Source: Saprospirales bacterium (GTDB lineage: Bacteria; Bacteroidota; Bacteroidia; Chitinophagales; CAMDFR01). From it: a stretch of DNA of 36,018 nucleotides. Location of the stretch: positions 1 to 36,018 of the forward strand of contig CANHVE010000005.1 in NCBI GenBank assembly GCA_947464015.1, written 5' to 3'. The position numbers and the translations under genes are program-made. Positions 10,780 to 19,285 of the stretch are shown here, one piece after another. Below the pieces are notes generated by a model. The model searched no databases. It was not told the origin of the DNA and saw only the letters and a program-made list of their open reading frames with translations. Position 1 is the first letter of the stretch, and the number at the start of each line of letters is the position of its first letter.

Positions 10780-10787
10780 CAAAATTA
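10780..10787 (-). promoter_or_regulatory. Bacteroidota -7 box (TAATTTTG) for the SprB-repeat gene
   Basis: On the minus strand the octamer TAATTTTG matches the Bacteroidota primary-sigma -7 consensus TAnnTTTG. It sits about 47 nt before the ATG at 10732 and inside the longer track ORF, which argues for the shorter start. No good TTTG -33 element is seen at the expected 19-20 nt spacing, so confidence is moderate. Confidence 0.45.
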
Positions 10788-10924
10788 GTCAAAAAGTTTA
10801 GATTCATTCTAAAAGCTTTTTTGATAACAAATAAATTATATGAAATACCCATGTTTGCCCAAACACAAAACAAATAATGATAAACTAGGTATAGCATATG
10901 ACAAAAAAAACAAATTATCGATAG

Positions 10925-11701
10925 ATGAATATAGCAATAGCAAAAGTTAGTATCATTCCCTTACGTAAAGAATCATCTGATAAAAGTGAAATGGTCAGTC
11001 AGGTTTTATTTGGCGAATGTATTGAAATTCTAAAAAAAGAGAAGCAATGGTTGCATGTAAAATGTTTGTGGGATGGATATACAGGTTGGTTAGATGAAAA
11101 ACAAGTGCAACACGTAAGTGTAAAATATTATGAGCAATATAAATCACAAATACATACTTGTAGTTCTGATATCTCTTATGCTATTATAAAAGAAGATATC
11201 GGATTCCCCATTGTGATGGGAAGTACCTTACCTTTTTATGATGGCTTATGTTGTAAAGTGGAGAAAGAAAAATATATTTTTAATGGATCTGTATTGCATG
11301 TAAATGATATCAAAGATGTAGAAACAGCCGTAGAAAAAATTGCTTTAAAATATTTACATAGCCCCTATTTATGGGGTGGTCGATCACCCTTCGGAATAGA
11401 CTGTTCGGGCTTTACACAAATCGTATTTAAATTATTAGGAAAGTATTTGAATAGAGATGCCTATGAACAAATTGAGCATGGAACTAATGTAGATTTTGTA
11501 GAAACTTCTAGACCTGGTGATTTAGCATTTTTTCATAATAAGGAAGGAAAGATTATACATGTAGGTATCATTTTAAAAAATCAGCAAATCATTCACGCCT
11601 CTGGTTTTGTGCGGATAGATAAATTAGATAATCATGGAATATTTAATTCGGAAACGAAAAAATATAGTCACAATCTAAAATTGATTAAGCGGATTTTATG
11701 A
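10925..11701 (+). CDS. SH3-domain NlpC/P60 cysteine peptidase (peptidoglycan endopeptidase-like)
   Basis: A 258-aa protein without an obvious signal peptide. Residues about 1-60 form a bacterial SH3-like domain (KEKQWLHVKCLWDGYTGWLD). Residues about 130-258 are an NlpC/P60 domain with all three expected catalytic residues: Cys160 in FGIDCSGFTQ, His212 in IIHVGIIL and His224 in IIHASG. The family cleaves D-gamma-glutamyl-diamino acid bonds in peptidoglycan or muropeptides. The lack of a leader suggests a cytoplasmic muropeptide-recycling role like YkfC-type enzymes, though non-classical export cannot be excluded. It is divergent from the SprB-repeat gene and its stop overlaps the porQ stop convergently by 6 nt. 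It is not otherwise linked to T9SS genes in function. Confidence 0.88.
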   Translation: MNIAIAKVSIIPLRKESSDKSEMVSQVLFGECIEILKKEKQWLHVKCLWDGYTGWLDEKQVQHVSVKYYEQYKSQIHTCSSDISYAIIKEDIGFPIVMGSTLPFYDGLCCKVEKEKYIFNGSVLHVNDIKDVETAVEKIALKYLHSPYLWGGRSPFGIDCSGFTQIVFKLLGKYLNRDAYEQIEHGTNVDFVETSRPGDLAFFHNKEGKIIHVGIILKNQQIIHASGFVRIDKLDNHGIFNSETKKYSHNLKLIKRIL

Positions 11702-12745
11702 GGCTTTTTTGATAAACTTTCCGAAGTCAATATTCACTGAAAAATGATGTGAGGTATAGCCTTTAGCAAATACTTGAATACCGTATGATACATCAATTTG
11801 TTTTACATGTACGCCTAACCCAAAAGAAAAACCTGCTAAACTCTTTTTATTTTCAAAAGCATGTTCGGCTCTATTCATATGATTGTAGGCAAAATTGATA
11901 CGCACAACTTTTTTAATACTGATTTCTGTACCGATAATAAAATGGCGTGCAATTTTATCAAAGATATATTTCTTAGGTTTTTTGATTTCGGAAGAGTCGC
12001 CAAATACTGTAGTATTATCCACTATTCTTGGATCATCATAACGAATATTCCATCTAAATAAATTATGTGCAATTAAACTAAATCGAAAAGGTAAAAATTT
12101 TGGTTTATAGGAAAATCCCAGTTGAATATCGAAAGGCAATGGTTCACGTTTTTGTCCTTTTACATAGGGATTAAACTGAACACCGATATCTTTGATAAAT
12201 AAAGTAGCGCAAAAATTCTTGGCTGTATCTAAATAAGAAGCTGCTACATCGAGAGCCATTCCACCACTATGATATTGTTCGATATTAGAAGAGATAAATT
12301 TTAGATTGGCTCCAAGATGATATTTAGGTGCTATTTGACGACCAGCACCGATTTGAATAGCCCAATCATTGGGACGAAAGCTGCCAATTTGATTCCCCGC
12401 TTCGTCTGTTTTAGCCATCTTGCCATAATTGACATACTGGAGTGAAACAGCAAAGGTGGCAATTTTTTTTACATCATATGCATAAGCGGCATGACCATAA
12501 ATCACATTGCCATAAAATATATTCGTTCCAATATTGAAATTTTTATGCATACTGCTATGTAAGCCAGCAGGATTTTGAATCGCTAAACTTAAATCGTGAT
12601 CTATATTAGAAATATAGCTTCCACCCATGGCAGTAATACGTCCACTTTTAGGTAGACTTAAAAATTCGAAAGTATTTTCACCTCCTATCTGCGCATAAGT
12701 AAGGGTGCTTATAAAAAGAAAAATAGAAGTAAATATTTTTTTCAC
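11696..12745 (-). CDS. porQ: Type IX secretion system protein PorQ
   Basis: A 349-aa protein with a signal peptide (ending STLTYAQ) and the characteristic opening 'IGGENTFEFLSLPKSGRITAMGG', followed by 'NPAGL' and long beta-barrel-like stretches. It belongs to the PorV/PorQ outer-membrane family. PorQ is part of the attachment complex with PorU, PorV and PorZ, which cleaves CTD signals and anchors T9SS cargo on the cell surface. Length and N-terminal motif match PorQ rather than PorV. It lies 30 nt downstream of a secreted hydrolase that carries a type A CTD, so it is probably cotranscribed with a cargo gene. porU and porZ are not in this window. The 3' end overlaps the convergent NlpC/P60 gene. 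Confidence 0.85.
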   Translation of the reverse strand: MKKIFTSIFLFISTLTYAQIGGENTFEFLSLPKSGRITAMGGSYISNIDHDLSLAIQNPAGLHSSMHKNFNIGTNIFYGNVIYGHAAYAYDVKKIATFAVSLQYVNYGKMAKTDEAGNQIGSFRPNDWAIQIGAGRQIAPKYHLGANLKFISSNIEQYHSGGMALDVAASYLDTAKNFCATLFIKDIGVQFNPYVKGQKREPLPFDIQLGFSYKPKFLPFRFSLIAHNLFRWNIRYDDPRIVDNTTVFGDSSEIKKPKKYIFDKIARHFIIGTEISIKKVVRINFAYNHMNRAEHAFENKKSLAGFSFGLGVHVKQIDVSYGIQVFAKGYTSHHFSVNIDFGKFIKKAS

Positions 12746-12775
12746 GATATACTGCTAAACGAACGAATGAATAAG

Positions 12776-14695
12776 TTATTGTTTGATAAAATTATAGATA
12801 AAAACTTCTTTTGCGCTATAAATTTTTATATGATAGGCACCAGCTTGTAAAAAATCTAGATTTAAATTAGTATTCAACCTGTCTCCTTTCTGCTGATATA
12901 GCAGTTGATTCAAATTATTATATAGTTGAATTTCTTCAATAGGCATAGTAGATTCGATATATAAATTTTTCGTAACTGGATTAGGATATAAATGAATTTT
13001 ATTTTTATGATTTGGGTTTATGGCATTTCCTTGTGTATTTATTTCTACAGAAATTGAATCTATACAATTCAATTTATTAAACACATATAAAGTGGCGATA
13101 TAATTTGCACTTGTTGGATATGTATGAATGGGATTATTTATATATGCTGTATCTCCATCACCAAATGTCCAAAATAATGAATCGGCATAGCTGGATGAAC
13201 TAAAGAAATAGACAGTATTATTACTACTAGCACTAAATGTAAAATGAGCCGTTGGACATTTATAGACTTGAATTGTTTTTATAAAAGTATCATTGCAAGA
13301 ACCATTACTAACGATCAGCATTACCTCATAGCTTCCGGTATCGGCATATAGATGTGCAGGAGAAATTGTATTGATTGAAGTACCATCTCCAAAAACCCAT
13401 TGGGCAGTAGTTGAAGCGATAGAAGTATTAGTAAAACGAACATTTAATTCTTGAATCGTATCTATAAAATCTGCTACTGGATTTGCTAAAACATTTATCT
13501 GAATACCGATAGAATCGCCCGCACAATACAATTGATTCGTTTCACGTACGGCAATTGTATTTGAACCTGTGCTTGTAAAATATACCCGAATATGATTTCC
13601 ATTGTCGCTAATTAAAGTGGTGTTGGTATCGATCGACCAACAATAAGTAGATTGATTATTCCATGGCACAGAGAAATCGACTGTATCTTTTTGACATACT
13701 GTAGAAGGACCTGATATAGCTGCTGTGTGTGGTTTCAGTATATGATATAAGAAAGGCGTGGTATATAAAAATATAGTATCATCCCATCGAGGTTCTAGTA
13801 GTTCAGGTTCATGACCAGCACCTACAAGCGGTACTAATCGATTGTAAATATTTAAATGATTCAAACGATTATGAATCAAAGAGCTGCCCATCACAGAAGG
13901 AAAGACTGGAAAAGAGAATGGATTGCCTGATACATAAGGAACAGCAGGATCGGCTGTACCATGAAAGGAAATCATAGGCACTGCATCTAATGGGGTATTC
14001 GTGATATAAGAGGTATCTAAAATAGCTCCCCATCGATTAATAATACCAGCAGGTTTAGGCACTCGTTGACCATAAAAAGTATTGCCACTGCAATCGACAC
14101 ATCCCATATCATCGGGCTCTAATAAAACAGCTCCTGCATAAGTGTATGATGGACGATCGGCATCGGTCATATAAGAAGCATGAATGCCTGAAATACAACC
14201 CGCACTACTACCCGTATAAAAAATATAATTCGTATCTATTTTGTAAAGCGATTGATTTTCGCACATATAACGAACAGCCGCTCGTAAATCTTGAATCCCT
14301 CTATACACTGCACGTATAGCGCTACCTGTGCTAATGGTATTAAATCCAATTCGGTAATCAATGGATATAACCGTGTACCCTTGTCGAGCAAAATGATTGC
14401 AAACTGTAGGAATATCCGGTTGACGTTTATCGCCAATTAAATACGCTCCACCAAATGCATATACAATCAAAGGTCGATGTGTACAGGAATCGCCAATTGG
14501 TTCATAAAAATCTAAACGTAAATCTTGTGAAGTTGAAATCCCATAAGGGTCAGCATTGCCAAACAAAATATCTTGAGTTACTTGTGCATTAAATATTTCT
14601 TGTTGGTATCGTTGACTGTTACATAATTGAGCAGTAGCACTAAAACTTACACTCAAAAAAACAACAAGATAAATATTGTGTTTGATTTTATTCAT
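12776..14695 (-). CDS. Secreted alpha/beta-hydrolase (carboxylesterase-like) with PKD domains and T9SS type A tail
   Basis: A 639-aa multidomain protein. Residues about 1-22 are a signal peptide (ending SFSATAQ). Residues about 50-320 are an alpha/beta hydrolase of the carboxylesterase/lipase type, with the oxyanion-hole motif YAFGGAYLIG, nucleophile elbow GSSAGCISG, an Asp in SFHGTADPAVPY and a His in VGAGHEPE, so the triad looks intact. Residues about 325-560 contain one immunoglobulin-like and two PKD-like domains (WVFGDGTS, WTFGDGDT). The last ~75 residues are a type A CTD (IHLYPNPVTKNLYIES, ending FIYNFIKQ) for T9SS export and surface anchoring. The substrate is unknown; an esterase for polymer esters is plausible. 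It lies upstream of porQ in the same orientation. A TAAATTTG -7 box sits 11 nt before the ATG. Confidence 0.88.
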   Translation of the reverse strand: MNKIKHNIYLVVFLSVSFSATAQLCNSQRYQQEIFNAQVTQDILFGNADPYGISTSQDLRLDFYEPIGDSCTHRPLIVYAFGGAYLIGDKRQPDIPTVCNHFARQGYTVISIDYRIGFNTISTGSAIRAVYRGIQDLRAAVRYMCENQSLYKIDTNYIFYTGSSAGCISGIHASYMTDADRPSYTYAGAVLLEPDDMGCVDCSGNTFYGQRVPKPAGIINRWGAILDTSYITNTPLDAVPMISFHGTADPAVPYVSGNPFSFPVFPSVMGSSLIHNRLNHLNIYNRLVPLVGAGHEPELLEPRWDDTIFLYTTPFLYHILKPHTAAISGPSTVCQKDTVDFSVPWNNQSTYCWSIDTNTTLISDNGNHIRVYFTSTGSNTIAVRETNQLYCAGDSIGIQINVLANPVADFIDTIQELNVRFTNTSIASTTAQWVFGDGTSINTISPAHLYADTGSYEVMLIVSNGSCNDTFIKTIQVYKCPTAHFTFSASSNNTVYFFSSSSYADSLFWTFGDGDTAYINNPIHTYPTSANYIATLYVFNKLNCIDSISVEINTQGNAINPNHKNKIHLYPNPVTKNLYIESTMPIEEIQLYNNLNQLLYQQKGDRLNTNLNLDFLQAGAYHIKIYSAKEVFIYNFIKQ

Positions 14696-14706
14696 ATTCC
14701 TATAAA

Positions 14707-14714
14707 CAAATTTA
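14707..14714 (-). promoter_or_regulatory. -7 box TAAATTTG before the secreted hydrolase/porQ unit
   Basis: Minus-strand TAAATTTG matches TAnnTTTG and ends 11 nt before the ATG at 14695, implying a very short 5' leader. No convincing -33 TTTG at 19-20 nt spacing was found. Confidence 0.45.
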
Positions 14715-14775
14715 CAGAAGTTTTTTGTAATAGAAATAAATTCATTGAAAGCGATTAAATAAGTATCTTTAAATT

Positions 14776-16734
14776 ATGAATTTGATTAAGATAATTATAC
14801 TTCAATGCCTATGTGTACTATGCGTACACGCTCAAATAGAAACTGATATTGATAAGATAGTAAGCAGTGAAAAAAATGCATTTAAAAATCATCAAGCATT
14901 TGTATCGAGTACTATTAATAATTATGGTTACGATATTATTTATCATCAATTAGAGGTATCTATTGATCCCAGCGTATATGCCATAGAAGGAGCGGTTACA
15001 AGTATCATTCAAATCGATGCCTCTTATGATTCGGTTGTTCGATTTGATTGTTCGGATCGCTTACAAATTGATAGTATAAAAAGAGGAGCACAACATTTAG
15101 TTTACCAAACCAATGATACGGATATACTAAGCATCCATTTATTCAAAAGCTTGAATGTTGGTGATTATGATACATTTACTATTTTTTATCATGGGATTCC
15201 TTTAGCCAATGGATTTGGTTCTTTTTCGCAAACCTTTCACGATAGCATACCCAATATATGGACTTTGTCTGAGCCTTATGGGGCAAGAGATTGGTGGCCA
15301 TACAAACAAAGCTTAAGTGACAAAATAGATTCGATAGATATTTATATTCGTTGCCCTAAAGGACAAGTAGCAGCCTCGAATGGTTTATTAGTAGCTATTG
15401 ATTCTACCGAACTTACTACTACTATTTTTCATTGGAAACATCGCTATCCAATTGCGACTTATTTAGTGGCTGTATCTGTCACTAATTATGAGATCATTCC
15501 TTTACATATTTCTTTTGATAGCGATAGTTTAGTCTATATGAATTTTGTCTATCCCGAAAATTATATCAATGCCTTAGATGGTATATTAGAAAATATACAA
15601 GTGATGCATTTGTATGATAGTTTATTTCATCCGTATCCCTTTATGCGAGAGAAATATGGACATGCACAATTTGGTTGGGGAGGTGGCATGGAACATCAAA
15701 CCATGACTTTTGTAAGTGAATTTAGTTTTGAATTATTAGCACATGAATTGGCACATCAGTGGTTTGGTGATAAGATCACCTGTGGCAATTGGCAAGACAT
15801 CTGGCTGAATGAAGGTTTTGCAACATATTTAAGTGGCTTATGTTATGAGCATTTATTGAACGGCTATTATTGGCCTTTATTTAAAAAGATTCATATTGAA
15901 AAAGTATGCAGTCAACCGAATGGTTCGGTCTATATCAAAGACAATGAAGAGTTGAGCGTGGCTAGAATTTTTAGCAGTAGATTATCCTATTCAAAAGGAG
16001 CTATGTTTTTGCATATGCTTCGATGGAAGATGGGCGACGAAGCCTTTTTTACTGGTATTAATGCTTATTTAATAGATCCAGATTATGCTTATGATTTTTG
16101 TGTCTCCTCGCAATTTCAAGCGAAGATGGAGGAAGCAGCAGGAGCAGATTTAACTGAGTTTTTCAATGATTGGCTGTATGGAGAAGGTTATCCGAGTTAT
16201 ACGATTCATTGGCGACAAAATTTGAATAGTAGTCAAACTCAAATCAAAATAGATCAAGCTACTTCAGATGCCAGTGTTTCTTTTTTTGAAATGCCAGTGC
16301 CTATACGATTTTATAATTCCACGCAAGATACCACCATCATTTTCAATCATACCGAGAATCATCAAGTATTTACAATTGATTTGCCTTTTAAAGCGGATAG
16401 TGCCGAATTAGATCCGATGCGATGGATTTTGCAAAGTGGAAGTTCTATTACTAATTTATCTAAAGATTTATTAGCAGATAATTTAACTATACGAGTAAGT
16501 AGTACCGATATAAGTAATGCATTCAGTTTCGAAGTATCGAGTGAAAAAGCGGCAAAAATTGAAATGTATGTGCTGAACTTAAATGGTCAAAAAGTACTAC
16601 AAGAAAAATTTGATATTGGATTTGAAAAGATACAAAAAAGTTATGCGACTAATGCATTAGCTAAAGGAATTTATATACTATATATCAAAGCAGGGAACGA
16701 AGAACACAGTTATAAATTAATTAAGTCACGCTAA
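14776..16734 (+). CDS. Secreted M1-family metallo-aminopeptidase with T9SS C-terminal domain
   Basis: A 652-aa protein with a signal peptide (residues 1-19, ending CVHAQ). An N-terminal M1 beta-saddle is followed by the gluzincin core. The exopeptidase motif appears as GWGGGMEHQTM, with His where the canonical GxMEN has Asn. The zinc site HELAHQW begins at residue 323, with the third ligand Glu near 346 in WLNEGFATYL. A conserved Tyr of the transition-state site is probably in SRLSYSKGAM. The last ~85 residues look like a type A T9SS CTD (YVLNLNGQKVLQE, ending HSYKLIKSR), although the usual YPNP motif is absent. It would release N-terminal residues from peptides outside the cell. It is transcribed divergently from the secreted hydrolase. 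Confidence 0.92.
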   Translation: MNLIKIIILQCLCVLCVHAQIETDIDKIVSSEKNAFKNHQAFVSSTINNYGYDIIYHQLEVSIDPSVYAIEGAVTSIIQIDASYDSVVRFDCSDRLQIDSIKRGAQHLVYQTNDTDILSIHLFKSLNVGDYDTFTIFYHGIPLANGFGSFSQTFHDSIPNIWTLSEPYGARDWWPYKQSLSDKIDSIDIYIRCPKGQVAASNGLLVAIDSTELTTTIFHWKHRYPIATYLVAVSVTNYEIIPLHISFDSDSLVYMNFVYPENYINALDGILENIQVMHLYDSLFHPYPFMREKYGHAQFGWGGGMEHQTMTFVSEFSFELLAHELAHQWFGDKITCGNWQDIWLNEGFATYLSGLCYEHLLNGYYWPLFKKIHIEKVCSQPNGSVYIKDNEELSVARIFSSRLSYSKGAMFLHMLRWKMGDEAFFTGINAYLIDPDYAYDFCVSSQFQAKMEEAAGADLTEFFNDWLYGEGYPSYTIHWRQNLNSSQTQIKIDQATSDASVSFFEMPVPIRFYNSTQDTTIIFNHTENHQVFTIDLPFKADSAELDPMRWILQSGSSITNLSKDLLADNLTIRVSSTDISNAFSFEVSSEKAAKIEMYVLNLNGQKVLQEKFDIGFEKIQKSYATNALAKGIYILYIKAGNEEHSYKLIKSR

Positions 16735-16889
16735 GGAGTTAAAGGATTAAGATTTAAGTATTAAGATTTAAGTATTAATAATTACGTCAAGCTAGGGCGT
16801 GAAAGTATTAAAAACTCAACATTAAGCATTAAATCACGCCTTGGCGTGAAAGCATTAAACATTAAACACTAAACATTAAGCATTAAACA
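16735..16889. repeat. AT-rich repeat tract with TCACGCC-nn-GGCGTGA palindrome
   Basis: The whole spacer between the M1 peptidase and the eRF1-like gene is low-complexity repeat. Variants of 'AAGATTTAAGTATT' and 'CATTAAACATTAAACACTAA' are interspersed with the palindrome TCACGCCTTGGCGTGA (16834-16849, 7-bp perfect arms, 2-nt loop) and a diverged copy at 16784-16805, each followed by AAAG. The same palindrome recurs at 19755-19770. The repeat reaches the stop codon of the downstream-facing gene. The function is unknown; a dispersed REP-like element or bidirectional terminator are both possible. Confidence 0.75.
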
Positions 16890-17270
16890 CTAAGCATTCT
16901 TAAAGTGATTTTTTACGATATCAAATTTTTCAATATCACTTATCTTATCTGTCGACATTAATTCCATTTTAATATCTTTAAAATGAGCATCTTTATTCAT
17001 GTAGTTATGCAGTTCATCTTTGGCGTCTGTTGGTCCGAATAAGAGCACCTGATCATATTTCACAACTTCATCAGCAATCTTTTTATAAAAAGCTTCTTGC
17101 ATTTGATGTTCTTTGTTGTGCATAATATTTTCACTTCTACTTAAAGCATCTTCTTTAGTATGTGAATCAAATTTAGAAACAATAGAGTGATTGTTTATTT
17201 TATCGTTTAAGTCGATTAATTGAGCAGATGCATGATCGAGCCATACACCTAAATTTTTAGTTGTTTGCAT
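16890..17270 (-). CDS. Small eRF1-domain/host-attachment-like conserved protein
   Basis: A 126-aa soluble protein with no leader. The N-terminus 'NLGVWLDHASAQLIDL' and the later 'YDQVLLFGPTDAKDELHNYM' with 'KDIKMELMSTDKISD' resemble the alpha/beta fold of archaeal release-factor domain 3/host-attachment-like families; this is recognition by motif, not by search. The biochemical role is unknown. It is the last gene of a six-gene minus-strand run containing Dps, so a stress-linked role at the ribosome or RNA is a reasonable but unproven inference. The gap to the upstream SHOCT gene is 27 nt. Its 3' end meets the repeat tract. Confidence 0.7.
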   Translation of the reverse strand: MQTTKNLGVWLDHASAQLIDLNDKINNHSIVSKFDSHTKEDALSRSENIMHNKEHQMQEAFYKKIADEVVKYDQVLLFGPTDAKDELHNYMNKDAHFKDIKMELMSTDKISDIEKFDIVKNHFKNA

Positions 17271-17297
17271 ATATATTTTTTTTGATGTGAGATAAAA

Positions 17298-17513
17298 TTA
17301 ATGTTCCAGATTATTTTTCATTTCTTGGAATTCTTCTTTATTGATTTGTCCAGCGGCATAACGTTTTTTTAAAATATCGAGTGGTGTATTTTTTTTATTT
17401 CGTTGTCCGGGTATATCATAAGGAATTATAAAAATCCAAATAAGTACAATTCCCCATACGAACCACCAAAAGAGATGCATCCCTAAAAAGTGATAATTAT
17501 CAAAATTCATCAT
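17298..17513 (-). CDS. SHOCT-domain small membrane protein
   Basis: A 71-aa protein with one N-terminal transmembrane helix (about residues 10-31, rich in W, F and I) and a C-terminal SHOCT motif (LDILKKRYAAGQINKEEFQEMK, residues about 45-68). SHOCT is a short oligomerization/interaction helix pair of unknown specific role. The start overlaps the end of dps by 14 nt, so translation is probably coupled. Two adjacent Met codons make the start ambiguous by one residue. Confidence 0.85.
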   Translation of the reverse strand: MMNFDNYHFLGMHLFWWFVWGIVLIWIFIIPYDIPGQRNKKNTPLDILKKRYAAGQINKEEFQEMKNNLEH

Positions 17514-17994
17514 GATTTAATTTTTTTAAATGTGAACGTAAAAACCAAGCCATTTTCTCATGTGTTTCCATAATCCCAGTAATAAAATCGCTAGTACCTA
17601 CATCTTTAAAATCTACTGAAAACATTTTTATATGACTACGTAAATGCATTATAATACTTTCATGATCAATTAAGAGTTCTTTCATAAAACCCTGGCTATT
17701 ATTTTTTTTACTACTCGATTCTGTCAATTGAGTAAGGCTCAAATACGACTTTAAAGTGGCAGGTGCATAATGACCAATGGTACGAATACGCTCGGCTATA
17801 GAATCTATTAAATCTTCTAATTGTTCGATTTGAGATTCAAAAAACTTATGTTTATCAAAAAAATCAGCTCCTTCAATATTCCAATGTGCGTTTTTTGTTT
17901 TAACATAAAGTACATTTTCATCGGCTAGTAATTTAGCTAGTTCTTTACTGATTGCAATCAGGTTACTTTGTGTAATTCCAATAGTTGTTTTCAT
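17500..17994 (-). CDS. dps: Dps family DNA-protecting ferritin-like protein
   Basis: A 164-aa four-helix ferritin-like protein of typical Dps length. The dinuclear iron site is visible: His in KNAHWNIEGADFF, and Asp/Glu in LEDLIDSIAERIRTIG (residues about 37, 64 and 68), shared across the subunit interface in the family. Dps dodecamers oxidize Fe(II) with hydrogen peroxide, store iron and often bind DNA. The N-terminus has few lysines, so DNA binding is uncertain. The 3' end overlaps the SHOCT gene. It belongs to the minus-strand stress/metal cluster with the cysteine-rich copper-storage-like and SOUL proteins. Confidence 0.92.
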   Translation of the reverse strand: MKTTIGITQSNLIAISKELAKLLADENVLYVKTKNAHWNIEGADFFDKHKFFESQIEQLEDLIDSIAERIRTIGHYAPATLKSYLSLTQLTESSSKKNNSQGFMKELLIDHESIIMHLRSHIKMFSVDFKDVGTSDFITGIMETHEKMAWFLRSHLKKLNHDEF

Positions 17995-18052
17995 ATATTT
18001 TTATTTAAGGTTATTTTGTATTTAATTCAATTATATAATTTCAAAAAGACTA

Positions 18053-18580
18053 TTATCCATTATCTTCTTCCAGCTCATTATGATTATCTCCACCTAAACT
18101 GTAATAATTATTTTCTTCATCTTCCCTTCCTAATTGTTCTTCCAAATTATCTAATTCGCTGCCTGGAATATCTAAATCATCGCCCGACATATCCTCACTA
18201 AATTCAAGCTCTTTCAAAAGCGCATCTTCATTATTAATACTATTGAATAATGAGATATTTTCAGGGTCAAGATGTGTTTCATTTTTAGATACCTGATAGA
18301 TATCTTCTGATGCAGGATAAAGTGGATATCCATCTTTATCGAGTAATGCATTCTTATTTGTTATTGTTTTATGTGGCATATATGTTTGTGCGTATTTGTT
18401 TACAAGGTTTACTAATGAACTATAATACTCTTTAAATGGGATATAATAGATATTCAAATTATCTGAATGTATCGAAGTATTGGGCATCTCATCCATATAC
18501 TTTGAAAGCTCTGGATAATCACGATTTATTCGTAAAAGCATCGTCATTATCTTTTCTTCAATAGAAACCAGTTTTAGCAT
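18053..18580 (-). CDS. Conserved acidic hypothetical protein with DEENNYYSLGGDNH tail
   Basis: A 175-aa soluble protein. The N-terminal half contains amphipathic helices (IMTMLLRINRDYPELSKYM). The middle has 'DGYPLYPASEDIYQ', and the C-terminal third is very acidic (ELEFSEDMSGDDLDIPGSEL), ending in EDEENNYYSLGGDNHNELEE. I recall similar acidic tails in Bacteroidota hypothetical proteins but cannot name a characterized family. No catalytic motif or membrane segment is visible. It sits between the SOUL gene (41-nt gap) and dps (58-nt gap), so coexpression with stress genes is likely. Confidence 0.7.
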   Translation of the reverse strand: MLKLVSIEEKIMTMLLRINRDYPELSKYMDEMPNTSIHSDNLNIYYIPFKEYYSSLVNLVNKYAQTYMPHKTITNKNALLDKDGYPLYPASEDIYQVSKNETHLDPENISLFNSINNEDALLKELEFSEDMSGDDLDIPGSELDNLEEQLGREDEENNYYSLGGDNHNELEEDNG

Positions 18581-18621
18581 GATGATAGTTTGTTTAATAT
18601 TTATTCATGCATATAACTAAT

Positions 18622-19233
18622 TTAATTGGCTCCTATAAAATCATTTTCATTCACTGCAACAATAATTTCATTTCTTCTACCAAAAATTTGATACGGTGGA
18701 TTATATCCTAACAGTCTAAAATTTCCATGATACATGATGCCTTTAGCTTCCAATGCCTTTTCGAGTATTGCTTGATGTGTAGCGATATTCTTAGTTGTTG
18801 CAAAACCTCCAAAGCGAATTGCTGCTACAAATTCGGGAGCTACTGTTTGTATTTGAATAGCTGGATTAGTGGGTTTTGGTAAATTATTGATAGAATAAAC
18901 TGCGGGCATAACAAAAGCCATCGTTGAAATAGAATCGCCAATTTCCATATGTACTGGAGCCGTCATAGCAATTTGTTTTTTTTCACTATTCCCTCCAAAA
19001 ATAAACTTCGCTAACTTAGCAAATCCTGTATTCCCCAAATCGCGATAAGATTTAGAATCAGAGTTCATCTTTGCCATTAAAGTTGCCGGATAATATCTGA
19101 TTTCAAATGCTTCTTCTACTTTAATGACTTTATACGCTTGTGTTTCAGTGTTGTTAGTCGACATAGTTATATATACTTGAATGATAATAAATAGAAGTAA
19201 AATAAAACCTAGAATGATGAATGTAATTTTCAT
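18622..19233 (-). CDS. SOUL family heme-binding-like protein with N-terminal membrane anchor
   Basis: A 203-aa protein with an N-terminal hydrophobic helix (residues about 3-22, FIILGFILLLFIIIQVYI) that acts as a membrane anchor or uncleaved signal. The SOUL/HEBP domain follows, with the characteristic 'AYKVIKVEEAFEIRYYPA', 'GFAKLAKFIFGGN', 'KKQIAMTAPVHME' and a C-terminal 'YNPPYQIFGRRNEIIV'. SOUL proteins bind heme or tetrapyrroles in eukaryotes; the bacterial role is poorly known. The location in a Dps/copper-storage-like cluster suggests a link to heme or metal stress (inference). It lies between the acidic hypothetical and the cysteine-rich gene, all in the same orientation. Confidence 0.88.
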   Translation of the reverse strand: MKITFIILGFILLLFIIIQVYITMSTNNTETQAYKVIKVEEAFEIRYYPATLMAKMNSDSKSYRDLGNTGFAKLAKFIFGGNSEKKQIAMTAPVHMEIGDSISTMAFVMPAVYSINNLPKPTNPAIQIQTVAPEFVAAIRFGGFATTKNIATHQAILEKALEAKGIMYHGNFRLLGYNPPYQIFGRRNEIIVAVNENDFIGAN

Positions 19234-19285
19234 ATGATATAGTAAATAAATGATTCTTAATAAATAGTTAATTCAATAAACTAAA

